A stretch of 39,464 bases of DNA, taken from Acidobacteriaceae bacterium (GTDB taxonomy: Bacteria > Acidobacteriota > Terriglobia > Terriglobales > Acidobacteriaceae). The stretch is from the NCBI GenBank assembly GCA_030041045.1, contig JASHOQ010000060.1:1-39464 (forward strand), in the 5' to 3' direction. This document shows, one piece after another, positions 22,936 through 31,900 of the stretch. The translations under genes and the position numbers were made by a program. How positions within the stretch are numbered: position 1 is the stretch's first letter; every line of letters starts with the position of its first letter. The notes beneath the pieces were generated by a model. That model ran no database searches, was not told the DNA's origin, and saw only the letters and a program-made list of their open reading frames with translations.

Positions 22936-24441
22936 CTAGCGGCGCGCCGATCCGGCAACCTGGAGCAGCAATACCCAGTCACTGTCGCCATCGTGATTGT
23001 TGCCGGGCGGCGTAAATTTCTGCTCGCCGGCATTCCGGAAAACTCCGCCTTGAACTTTTTGATATGTGCCGTCTGACGGGTCAAACCACTTTGCTTCAGC
23101 GGGTCCGCTTAAGCTCTCCATGCTTACTGTGATTGTTCTCGCTGTGGGCATATAGATGATTACCAATGATCTGTCGCTGGTTTCGGAGACCGTTGCGAAA
23201 TCACTTTCGCTGACGCGGCCCTTTAAGCTCGTTCCAAGATCGTGCCCGTCAAACTGTACTTCCGTGTCGCCGAAGGTTCCCTGCCCTTCTGCTATTACTT
23301 TGTGTTGCTGATCCGGAACCAGATCTTGCCAGGGTAGCGATGAAAAGAATTCTTTCCAGATTTTGATCTGAGTTACGCCAAGAGTATCGATATAGGAATC
23401 CCATCCTGGCGAAAAAGTCCAGGTATAACGATTCCCATAAAACTGTCCCACGCCTCCGCTCAGCACGGTCCAATATTCCTGGCGTCGCAGTACATTCGGA
23501 GTGCCGTAGTCCGTGGGGTTCCCCACCTGCTCAAGATCGTAATGCGCCTCGACCAGATATGCCGGCATCACTGGAGTCTGGTTGTAACTATGAAGCATTT
23601 GAATATAAGTCGCGCCATAAATGTAGGTCCCATTCAGCGAAATGATTGACGCCCATTTCCGGTCGTCCAAAGACGAGCTGGCGTTGTAATTGAGCTCGAC
23701 GGTTTGCAGCTGATTTGGGGACTCGGACTGAATTCCCTTGGCGACAGCCAGCACCAGATCGTCGTCTGAGGGCACTCTCCACCGGTTAAAATCATTCCCA
23801 CTCAACCATGCGACATTCGGATATTTCTTATACCGCCTCCCCAGATACTGCCCATAGGCGAAGGCGGCATCAAGGCCATTGTTGCGCAGCGTTGGCAGCC
23901 AACCAATGGTCTCCATGGGATCGATAAAGACTAATATCCCGTGCTTCGCTGCAGACGCCGCTACGTAGTCGAGCCTGGCAAAGTATGCCTCGTTGGGCTT
24001 AGAAAGGTCGTAGTGCAAGTAGTCGTCACCGCCGGCCAGATACCCATTGAACGGAAGAATCCCTTCAATCGTGCCGCCGGTCTTATTGTCGGGGTAGTCG
24101 TGCCCGGCGCAGGCGACATCGATCCATCCAGCGGTATTGAACCCATGAGCCTGCCGATCAGCGAAGTATTGATCGATTTGTTTCTCGGTCAGCCTTCCCA
24201 TGAGTCCCTGCGGAGAATCACCAACAATCAAGAATGGCTTGCCATTTTGGTCGACAAGATAGCGGTGGTTTGCGCTGAGTTTAAGAGGATACGCGGGCAT
24301 TTCCTGTTTTGACGAATCCTGATTCCCAGCCGCTCGCACGAGTGGCGCCAGGTTGGCCGCAAAGAGAAGTGTGCCGGCCCAGTAAAGAATCCCGTTGATC
24401 TGGAATGAGCTGGAAATACGAGCAAATCTCATTTTGACCAT
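22936..24441 (-). CDS. secreted DUF4038 (GH140/apiosidase-like) glycoside hydrolase
   Basis: 501 aa from ATG 24441; ATG 24432 is equally plausible. A signal peptide ends near LVRAAG (about residue 38). The catalytic-type TIM barrel opens LSANHRYLVDQNGKPFLIVGDSPQGL and runs through HGFNTAGWIDVACAG, HGILVFIDPMETIGW, YGQYLGRRYKKYPNVAWLSGND and PAYLVEAHYD, the DUF4038 layout; the GND and VEAHYD positions are where family members carry catalytic acids. A C-terminal beta domain (about 405-500, SDRSLVIIYMPTARTITVSM) resembles the collagen-binding-like domain often fused to DUF4038. One characterised relative removes apiose from rhamnogalacturonan II. It probably acts on plant polysaccharide outside the cytoplasm. 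It follows the esterase gene after 78 nt, likely one operon. Confidence 0.78.
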   Translation of the reverse strand: MVKMRFARISSSFQINGILYWAGTLLFAANLAPLVRAAGNQDSSKQEMPAYPLKLSANHRYLVDQNGKPFLIVGDSPQGLMGRLTEKQIDQYFADRQAHGFNTAGWIDVACAGHDYPDNKTGGTIEGILPFNGYLAGGDDYLHYDLSKPNEAYFARLDYVAASAAKHGILVFIDPMETIGWLPTLRNNGLDAAFAYGQYLGRRYKKYPNVAWLSGNDFNRWRVPSDDDLVLAVAKGIQSESPNQLQTVELNYNASSSLDDRKWASIISLNGTYIYGATYIQMLHSYNQTPVMPAYLVEAHYDLEQVGNPTDYGTPNVLRRQEYWTVLSGGVGQFYGNRYTWTFSPGWDSYIDTLGVTQIKIWKEFFSSLPWQDLVPDQQHKVIAEGQGTFGDTEVQFDGHDLGTSLKGRVSESDFATVSETSDRSLVIIYMPTARTITVSMESLSGPAEAKWFDPSDGTYQKVQGGVFRNAGEQKFTPPGNNHDGDSDWVLLLQVAGSARR

Positions 24442-24519
24442 CTCACGTGCAGTCGCCGGTTGAGTTGCATAGAAATCCGTCCTGAGCTCGAGTCCTTCGT
24501 ATATCCGTCACGATCCATG

Positions 24520-26895
24520 CTATCCAGGCGAAGACCGAAGGTACTTTCTGAGAAATTGGAAAGTTCCCACGCCGTGAATTTCGTGCGGACCATTGAAGAA
24601 CTCGATCTCTGTTCTGCCGCCAATGCCCATCTTGTCATAGAATTCGCGAACGAAAGCGTATTCGTAAGATATCCATTGATCCACACCAACCGGGTCATCG
24701 TGACCGCGTTCCACCATGAAGGGCCTGGGAGCCATGAGCCTGGCGAGGTCAGAATAGTTAATGACGTTGGCGAAGTTATATTCGTACATATCGTACTCGG
24801 GAAGCAACATATAAGTATGATCCGTAATAACATTGGTGGTCTTCCACACCCACTCGTTGAAATCGCCTGAACATATCGAAAGGCAATATCCATCAATAAT
24901 TGGAGGTACTCTAACCGCGGTCTTGCCGCCATAGGACAAGCCATAAAATCCGATGCGATCCGAGTCGACAAACGGCTGCGAAGATAGCCACTTCAGGATC
25001 TGCTGGTGCTGGCCCAAGATGAAGGAAAAGAGCGAAAGCTTGATGGGGTGTCCAATGCGCTGAATGATTCTGAAGTTATCTCCTCCAATGTAAGGATTCT
25101 GCGGCGCGAAGATAACGAAACCTTCTTCAGCCAGGCTCGCACCAAAGTGGTGGTAAAACTGACTGTCGATACGCGGATCCGTTACCTCGATTGGGCGACC
25201 CTCGAGGCCGTGCTGGCAAACAACGACCGGCCGTTTCTCTCCTGGTTTGAGATCCTTGGGAACAAGCAGAATTCCGTAAGCAAATACCTCGGGCCATACA
25301 TCGAGAACGACCTCGTATCCCCGGAAGCCTGGCTCATCCAGAATCATCCGGCTTCGCGGATTCAGCGGCAGACTGGGCGGCGGCAATTGGCCAATGATCT
25401 CTTCCCATATATACTCCCGATACTGTGCGGTTGAAGCCTGCCACGCTTTCACGCTGGAGGCGTCTGCTTTCTTCCAGAATTCGGCTTTATTGTCAGGAGA
25501 TTTGCGGATCAACGCCTGGGTGAAAGCGACCATTTGATCAAACTGGTTACGCAAGCGTGGAACCGGATCAAATTGAATCGCGGCTTTTGGCGCTGGACCG
25601 GGAGGGCGTGTCTTCTTGACTCCGAATGCCCCAAGGAATGCTCCGATCGCAGCTCCGGATCCGGCGGATCCCGCGCCGCCACTCTCCGCAAGCAATTGAA
25701 GATTGGCTTCAGCATTCAATTGCTTGAAAAATGGCCGCGCCCTCTCAACCTCCCGCTGCACTTCATTCAAGGACGGAGTCGTCAGTTTCCCATTGGGGCA
25801 CGCACACGCCGCGTGTTCGCTGGTCGCCGGCGGCGGACCATCCACTTCCGGCCCCCGGCAGGCTTCTACAATCAGAACTCTCGGCGCAATCATGCTCGCC
25901 AGCTCAGCGTCGCCAAATTCCCGGACCAGCGACCATACGTCGCGGTAGATTGGCTCTCTCCAGACATTTTCCCGTGGTTGAAAGTATCCGCTGACCACCG
26001 TAGCCTTGATCCTTGGATCGAGGGATGCGCTGTAGAGCGCCAGCAGACCGCCTTCGCCGTAACCCATGACGCCGATGGGGAGAAGCTCTCTTGCATTCTC
26101 CTTCTCGAACCAATCGACAGCGGCCAAGATCTTTTGCACTTCGAAGCCAATGATGTGCCTGCCAACCTCGAATGCCATGCGGTAGATCCACTCCCGATGC
26201 GGCATGTTGGTCATGCCAATTCCCGGAATGCCCGAGAAGGTATCATCTCGATTCATCAGAAGTGGAATGACAACCTGCACGCCGTTTTCTGCGAGCCTGC
26301 GAGCAAACTGAGACGCCTCGGGGACACCGTCGACAATTCCGGCCAACATCTCCGGTGTCCAATCTGCGTCTGGAATCGCCACTGCACGGGCCACCGCTCG
26401 GCCGTCCGGCTGCAGTAGCAATCCTTCTGCTTCCAGACCGTCTGCGTCTGCGATCGGCGCCGCGAACACGGGCCAACGAATGGCGTAGACTCGAAAGCCA
26501 CGGCCGCTTCCAACCTCGGTTTGCATCCAGGTGTCCGCCGAAAGATTGTCCGCTTCATAAGCAACCCGCGCGTCCACGGCTCCGATGATTTCTTGAAGGC
26601 GTTTGCGATTCGGCGTTATGGATGCTTCATAGCGCTCTATGGACGTGAAATCACGATTCCAGAATCGCTCACGGTCAGCGACCGTCCTGGACGTCTCCGT
26701 CAATAAGTAAGATCTGATCCCTTCGACCATCTGCTGGGCCAGATCGCCATTAAGCGTCAAAGGGCTTGTTCCGGCAAGCATTGAGCCGGGATTTTCCTGA
26801 ACCTCCGGGACAACGGATGGCATCCCCCAGAGCCTTGCAAGACTGCCACAGACGACCGACCCCGCGGAAAGGTTCAAGAACTCGCGTCTTCTCAA
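24520..26895 (-). CDS. Tat-exported double alpha/beta-hydrolase (acetyl-xylan-esterase/dienelactone-hydrolase-like)
   Basis: 791 aa. A Tat leader RRREFLNLSAGSVVCGSLA opens the protein. Two hydrolase-fold domains follow. In the first (about 130-345) the nucleophile elbow reads GYGEG at 278-282, with Gly280 where Ser should be, so it looks inactive. A Gly/Ala-rich hinge (about 405-440) leads to the second (about 500-790). Its elbow is GLSYG with Ser654, and an Asp in ERGHDDPVG (about 733) and His771 or 774 in NGPHEIHG complete a triad. It would remove acyl groups from polysaccharide or split a lactone. It has its own promoter (26971-26999) and precedes the DUF4038 gene. Confidence 0.82.
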   Translation of the reverse strand: MRRREFLNLSAGSVVCGSLARLWGMPSVVPEVQENPGSMLAGTSPLTLNGDLAQQMVEGIRSYLLTETSRTVADRERFWNRDFTSIERYEASITPNRKRLQEIIGAVDARVAYEADNLSADTWMQTEVGSGRGFRVYAIRWPVFAAPIADADGLEAEGLLLQPDGRAVARAVAIPDADWTPEMLAGIVDGVPEASQFARRLAENGVQVVIPLLMNRDDTFSGIPGIGMTNMPHREWIYRMAFEVGRHIIGFEVQKILAAVDWFEKENARELLPIGVMGYGEGGLLALYSASLDPRIKATVVSGYFQPRENVWREPIYRDVWSLVREFGDAELASMIAPRVLIVEACRGPEVDGPPPATSEHAACACPNGKLTTPSLNEVQREVERARPFFKQLNAEANLQLLAESGGAGSAGSGAAIGAFLGAFGVKKTRPPGPAPKAAIQFDPVPRLRNQFDQMVAFTQALIRKSPDNKAEFWKKADASSVKAWQASTAQYREYIWEEIIGQLPPPSLPLNPRSRMILDEPGFRGYEVVLDVWPEVFAYGILLVPKDLKPGEKRPVVVCQHGLEGRPIEVTDPRIDSQFYHHFGASLAEEGFVIFAPQNPYIGGDNFRIIQRIGHPIKLSLFSFILGQHQQILKWLSSQPFVDSDRIGFYGLSYGGKTAVRVPPIIDGYCLSICSGDFNEWVWKTTNVITDHTYMLLPEYDMYEYNFANVINYSDLARLMAPRPFMVERGHDDPVGVDQWISYEYAFVREFYDKMGIGGRTEIEFFNGPHEIHGVGTFQFLRKYLRSSPG

Positions 26896-26948
26896 TTCCT
26901 ATTCTCCCAGCGAATTGGCTGACTGGAGCTGCAATCAGTATGCATCGT

Positions 26949-26964
26949 AACTGACATTTCAGTT
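26949..26964 (-). promoter_or_regulatory. palindrome at the esterase transcription start
   Basis: AACTGA-CATT-TCAGTT, a perfect 6-bp dyad, lies directly after the -10 box, around the expected +1 of the esterase transcript. It could be an operator or a 5' mRNA hairpin. It does not resemble the TGATATATCA motif of the other sugar genes. Confidence 0.4.
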
Positions 26965-26970
26965 TCAGCG

Positions 26971-26999
26971 ATCATATTCCGGCAGTTTGCTGAAGTCAA
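26971..26999 (-). promoter_or_regulatory. sigma70-type promoter of the esterase-DUF4038 operon
   Basis: On the minus strand TTGACT (26999-26994), a 17-nt spacer and TATGAT (26976-26971) give a near-consensus promoter. Expected initiation is near 26964, about 70 nt before the esterase ATG. Confidence 0.6.
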
Positions 27000-27098
27000 C
27001 AGGTCTTGCTTTCGGCGCGCGGGCGTGCGGGAAAACCGTCTCGTTCCGATCCTGGAGGCATGATGGGTAACCGTGATTCCTGCTCCGACTGAATGAAG

Positions 27099-27139
27099 GG
27101 CCCGGCGCTCCCGTGCAAGCATAGAGAACACGCCGGGCC
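27099..27139 (-). terminator. hairpin after the GH12-like gene
   Basis: GGCCCGGCG (27099-27107) pairs exactly with CGCCGGGCC (27131-27139) around a 23-nt loop. It starts 50 nt past the stop of the leftward GH12-like gene and is followed on that strand by CTTCATTC, only modestly T-rich. Confidence 0.45.
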
Positions 27140-27188
27140 GGCGAAAGTGGGGCGCACCGTCAGAAGCGCACAGATGGTGCCGATTTGC

Positions 27189-28001
27189 TTAGTGACTAGC
27201 GGTAAGCGAAAACGCGTCCAAGTAGAAGTTCTCATTCGTGCCTCCCGTGCTGCCAATTTCGAAGCCATATTGGATCGCGGTAATCGTGGAGCCCGAAGGC
27301 AGGTACCCATTGTTCAGCAAGTAATTGAGCATGTCGTAGATGTCCACGGTCCCGGAGGAGATGCCAAAATTCGTAGAACCGGACGACGGCGGGACCCACT
27401 GGAAGACGAGTTCCGAACCCGCGCCGCCGTTTCGGCACAAGTTCCAAGGATTGGACGGGACGCCATGCGACCCGCCGAAACTGAGGCTGGTGGCCAGCAC
27501 GGTCATGTAGGTGGTACACGCGCTGCGGTTGACGACCTGGGTCTGGATCATCACCTCGTTGCCGTAACTGTTGAACCACATGTCGTAACCAGAATCTTCG
27601 ATGGTGCTGGAGGTGGTGGGTACGGTGCTCACCCACGAGGAATACATGTAGGAGAAGCTGCTGATCGTGGGATTGGCGCTCGGGGACCAGCTGCTGAACA
27701 GGATGTCTGTGTCGGGGTACGATTGCACGCCGGTGTAGCCTGAGGCCATATTGGCTGTCACCCACCATCTCCCTTCGGAGACCGTGTACAGCGTCTCTGA
27801 CCATCCGCTCTGAGGGTTCCAGACGTCGTTCTGGACATTGGAGTTGCCACCGGCATTATCGGTGACCTCGGTGTCATTGTACGGTCCGCAGATGCCGCTC
27901 GCGGAAGATGTGGAGCATACATATTGGCCCGCAGCGAAGGAGCTGCCGAGTGCGAGGACCAACGCCACGAACACAAAGTTGCGAATGTCTGTTTGTTTCA
28001 C
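27189..28001 (-). CDS. secreted GH12-like endoglucanase/xyloglucanase
   Basis: 270 aa from GTG 28001, with GGGAGA upstream. A Sec leader ends near FAAGQ (about residue 25). The rest is a beta-rich jelly roll full of Trp, Tyr, Ser and Gly. The pattern resembles GH12: NVQNDVWNPQSGW, GVQSYPDTDILF, DSGYDMWFNSYGNEVMIQ with probable nucleophile Glu149, and ITAIQYGFEIGSTGG with probable acid/base Glu248. GH12 enzymes cut beta-1,4-glucan or xyloglucan backbones. The next genes, GH31 (alpha-xylosidase family) and GH39 (beta-xylosidase family), would suit xyloglucan or xylan. It is transcribed away from the GH31 gene, with an operator-like promoter about 350 nt upstream. The GH12 call rests on motif spacing only. 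Confidence 0.6.
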   Translation of the reverse strand: MKQTDIRNFVFVALVLALGSSFAAGQYVCSTSSASGICGPYNDTEVTDNAGGNSNVQNDVWNPQSGWSETLYTVSEGRWWVTANMASGYTGVQSYPDTDILFSSWSPSANPTISSFSYMYSSWVSTVPTTSSTIEDSGYDMWFNSYGNEVMIQTQVVNRSACTTYMTVLATSLSFGGSHGVPSNPWNLCRNGGAGSELVFQWVPPSSGSTNFGISSGTVDIYDMLNYLLNNGYLPSGSTITAIQYGFEIGSTGGTNENFYLDAFSLTASH

Positions 28002-28352
28002 AGTTAGTCTCCCATTGGATTTGAACTTTCCTTTTGCCAGCCCTTTTCATTACCAGGGATAAACAAAAGCGAAATCGGAGAACATTTCGCGAGCTGACAG
28101 ACGAGAAGATCCTCGAGACCATTGACGATCTCCGGAGACCAAGGAGAACTGATACAGATAGAAGCGGGACCAGAGCCAGGATGGAATCGCGTCGAGTCGA
28201 CTTATAGTCTTGTTGCAGGACTTAGCGGCTTTCTAACTGTTATGTAAATGCGCACTTGCTGTTCGGGGTCTTGATCGGCGCTCTGCTTCACTTCGCCAAT
28301 GCAGCTCATCATTCCGGCACCGGCAATGTGACGGTGCGGCGATCATTGAGCG

Positions 28353-28385
28353 AAATATTGATATATCACACTAATGGAGTTGTCA
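28353..28385 (-). promoter_or_regulatory. promoter with TGATATATCA operator, leftward
   Basis: On the minus strand TTGACA is followed after 15 nt by TATATC or after 17 nt by TATCAA. The perfect palindrome TGATATATCA (28359-28368) covers the -10 region. It would drive the GH12-like gene and be blocked by a dimeric regulator. Confidence 0.55.
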
Positions 28386-28584
28386 AGTGCAAAAGCATAG
28401 AATTTTTCCGCAGGCGCAATCCAGCCGCAAGCACTAACCGCCAACAGGCACGCGTTTTCACGATGCTGCGCCGCACAAGACCGCGCAAAGATTCCTCGGT
28501 TCTGGAACTGGAGTCCTCGCAATCTACAGAAAAATCGTGACTTGGATGTGGGCCGGCATCCAGGGTTTTCGGGCAAAAGAAGGC

Positions 28585-28614
28585 TTGACAAATGATGGTT
28601 TCTTGATATATCAA
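28585..28614 (+). promoter_or_regulatory. promoter with TTGATATATCAA operator, rightward
   Basis: TTGACA (28585-28590), a 16-nt spacer and TATATC, overlapped by the perfect 12-bp palindrome TTGATATATCAA (28603-28614). It faces the GH31-GH39 genes and repeats the layout of the leftward promoter 220 nt away. Confidence 0.58.
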
Positions 28615-28924
28615 TTTCTCGTATTGAAAGGAAACCATCACGCTGCTCACGAGCGTTTCGTGGCTGTATTTTTCGGAAGCAGCGCCCACGCCGCCGGCAG
28701 TTGGAGCGTGGCGATTTGCGGCAGAAAGTCTGGGTGCAACGGAAAAGCCTTCGCATTTCACAGTGGTAAACCGGGAGTGGAAACTTCCATTCAAAGACTA
28801 AGCCGCACTACCCAACTTTCTCACAGTGCCACAGACCTTCGGGAGCCCGCCTGCCGTTGAGCCCGAACAGGCGTTTGTCGGCCGCTTTCGCTTTGGGCTG
28901 CACCATGAAGAACTAGGAGACGAA

Positions 28925-31900
28925 ATGCAAAGACGTGCGTTCTTGAAGCAATCGGCAATCGGGATAGGTGCTCTTGCCGGAGTGTATGCGGGGGTGTTGA
29001 ATGCGGAAGAAGGTATTGGAGAACACGGTTCGGTTCTGACGGCCGATCCCAGCCAGGCTGGGTCGATTGAAAAGGAGGAAGAGGGCCAGTTAGTTTGGGG
29101 AACGAACGCAGTTCTTCTCAAGTCACCTTGGGAGAGAGTGCCTTCTATCGATGAAGTGCTCGCCGACAGCGAACATACCCTGGTTATCAGCCAATATTAT
29201 CGCGTTGGCGGCGAGAATCGGCCGGCGACGCCAACGGAATGTCATGTGGGCTATAACAGCGACGCGCTTTTTATCCTGTGCCGCTGCATGGAAGACAATA
29301 TGTCTTTCCCTTACTCCAATTTGGATGCGGACTTGTGGCGCGAAGCAAATTGGCATTCGCTGCGCGGATTGCCTTCTGCCGCAAACAACTGGCCACCGAA
29401 TCCTGACGAAGTGGACGTCCTGATTCAACCTGATGCAACCAATCCTTCCTATTATCAGTTCGCCGCAACACCCCAGGGGTTGAAATTCGCTTGCAACCGA
29501 GTATTGAGCCCGGGCAGTGAAGTGACTGCTGACCAAGTCGCGGCCACACGTCATTCTACAGTTCCCGTCAGCGATGTAAGCGCATTCGAAGCCAATGTTG
29601 CCAGGAGAGACAGCGAATGGTTGGTTTTATTTCAAATACCGTGGAAGACGTTAGGAGGGAAACCAGAGTCCAAATTCGGATTATTGCCCATGCGGACAAG
29701 GTGGCGTGACGGCGAATTCAGCAGCCCGGTGGCGATCGATATCAATGAGGGCATGCCTGTGGATCTGCTGATTGAAACCTACTTTTCCGGCACAGCGCAA
29801 GTGGACGATGCGCAGAGCAGCTTATGCCAGTTGCCCTCCGGCATACTCCGCTGGCAAAGGCCAGCATTGAGGACCTATCCGAATAACGAGACGCGCCGGC
29901 AAATCTGGAAGATGCAAGGATCGTTAAGTACTCCAACTGATAAGGAGAGCCTTGGGCAACGGCTTTTCCTCACGCAGCGCTGGATGGACTTGATGATGCA
30001 AGAAGGATTTACGCCGCTGCCGCGCGCCTGGGGAATTCTGAAGTACGACCTCACGCTGGCCTCTTGCCGGCAAAGAGTGAACACGGCGCTTGAGAAAAAC
30101 GATGTAGGGCACGCGTGCCAGTTGCTCGATACTTATCTAAGCCAGCTGGATACGATGTCGCGTTGGTGGTATGCCGACGGCTCGCCCGGCGACCTTTTGA
30201 TAGAAGAGTGGAAGCCGGTGACAAAGGCCGAGAGCCTGGAAGTGCAAGGCCAGACCCTTCTGATGCACTGCGCAGCGGGCGACCAGAACGTTGACTTGCG
30301 CCTTACTCTGCCTTCGACGGGCGGCGTACGAATTTACGGCAGCGACGAGGGATACTGGAGGCCGGCGGGTCTGTTGCCTTTGGCCGCTCAATTGACACCC
30401 GGTTCCTGTTCCATCGAATTCGCTGATGGCAAGGTTATGATCCACCGGGACCCGCTTTCGATATCGATTTATGATGCGGCCGGCGCGGAGACTATGCAAA
30501 TCGGCGCCAATAGCCTGGCCTTCCGGTTTGGCCCGGATGGCAAGATACTCGGCGTAGATTTCAGGCATCGCCTCGACCGCGACGAAATGATATATGGCTT
30601 CGGAGAAAAGTACGATCATTTTAACCACAACGGCAATGTGCTGACGCTGTGGGGCACCGATGACTGGGTTGGGAACGGCGAGGGCATGGCGAATACGACT
30701 TATAAAGCGCTGCCTATCTTTCATAGCTCCAAAGGCTATATGGTCTTCGACAACTCGTCTTATCGCCTGAGGGCGGACATGGGGAAGTCGGAACCCGGCC
30801 AATATCGCCTCACGCAGCCCGGCCCGATTTTTGACTATTACCTATGGATTGGTGCGCCCGCAAAGACGCTGGAATCCTATACCGCACTTACTGGAAGGAC
30901 ACCGCTGCCTCCCAAGTGGGCATTTGAGCCATGGATGGGAAGGGGCGAAGGAGCCTGGGCAAATGACCGCCTTCATAACGCTGTCGCACAGGAAGAAGAA
31001 ACAGCTCTCCGGTTTGCGGAATTGGACATTCCCCATTCTGCAATTTATGCGGAGGGTCCGTCGGCGCTTTCACCGGAACTGAACCAATTCATGGCTGCGC
31101 GCGGAATTCGGGTGCTGGGTTATTTTTGGCCGGAGATCGGGCGGTTGCAGCAGAAGTCGCTTTTGCCTGAGCTAAAACCCGACGAACTTCCAGTTATGCA
31201 TTGCGGGACGGAATGCGACACGGACGTGGTCTCGGACAAAGCGCTCTCTTATGTGGATTTCACCAATCCCAACGCCATGGAGCTCTGCCGGCGAGCGCTG
31301 CGCGAGGCCCTGGACCTTGGCGAGGCCGGAAGCATGGTAGATTTCGGTGACATGGTTCCGGATGACGCCGTGTTCTACGACGGCCAGCACGGGGCCGAAA
31401 TGCACAATTTCTATTACTACGACTACCATCGGACCATCAGCCAGGTGTTTCAAGAAAAACGTGGCAACGATTTCGTCTTATATGGCAGAGGGGCCGCGCC
31501 GGGCACACAAGGGTGGGTGGGACAGTTTGCCGGCGATCACCCGGCCAACTTTAGCGGACTGAAACACGTGTTGACCGGAGCGCTGAACCTATGCGCATGC
31601 GGTTACTCTAACTGGGGAAGCGACCTTGGCGGATATTTTGGTTACCCGCAGCCCGCAGTCTATATGCGCTGGTTCCAATTTGGATGCTTCAGCCCCTGGA
31701 TGCGCCCTCACGGCACGGCGCCGCGCGACCCATGGTATTTCAACGATGCGGCGGTGACAAACTATAAGTTTCTTGCCTGGACGCGTGAGAATATTCTGCA
31801 TTACACGTATAACGCCGCCCTGATCGCGCATCAGACAGGCACCCCAATTATGCGGTCGATGCCGCTGGCCTTTCCAAGCGAGCAGGAGGCCGCTGCCACG

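Larger units (their letters stand above)
28002..28924. other. 923-nt divergent regulatory region without a convincing gene
   Basis: Open frames here have no family, no ribosome binding site and poor composition. The region holds two operator-overlapped promoters facing outward (28353-28385 leftward, 28585-28614 rightward), giving 5' leaders of roughly 300-350 nt for both flanking genes. A palindrome TCTCCGGAGA lies near 28128. Nothing tRNA- or riboswitch-like was recognised. Confidence 0.55.

Noticed and set aside
28256..28860. Several overlapping frames of about 95-140 codons on both strands
   Set aside because: They contradict one another, have basic low-information composition and no ribosome binding site, and cover the operator-promoter pair.
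28826..28924. Longer start for the GH31 gene
   Set aside because: It would bury the Tat leader; the AGGAGA before ATG 28925 and the QRRAFLK leader fix the start.
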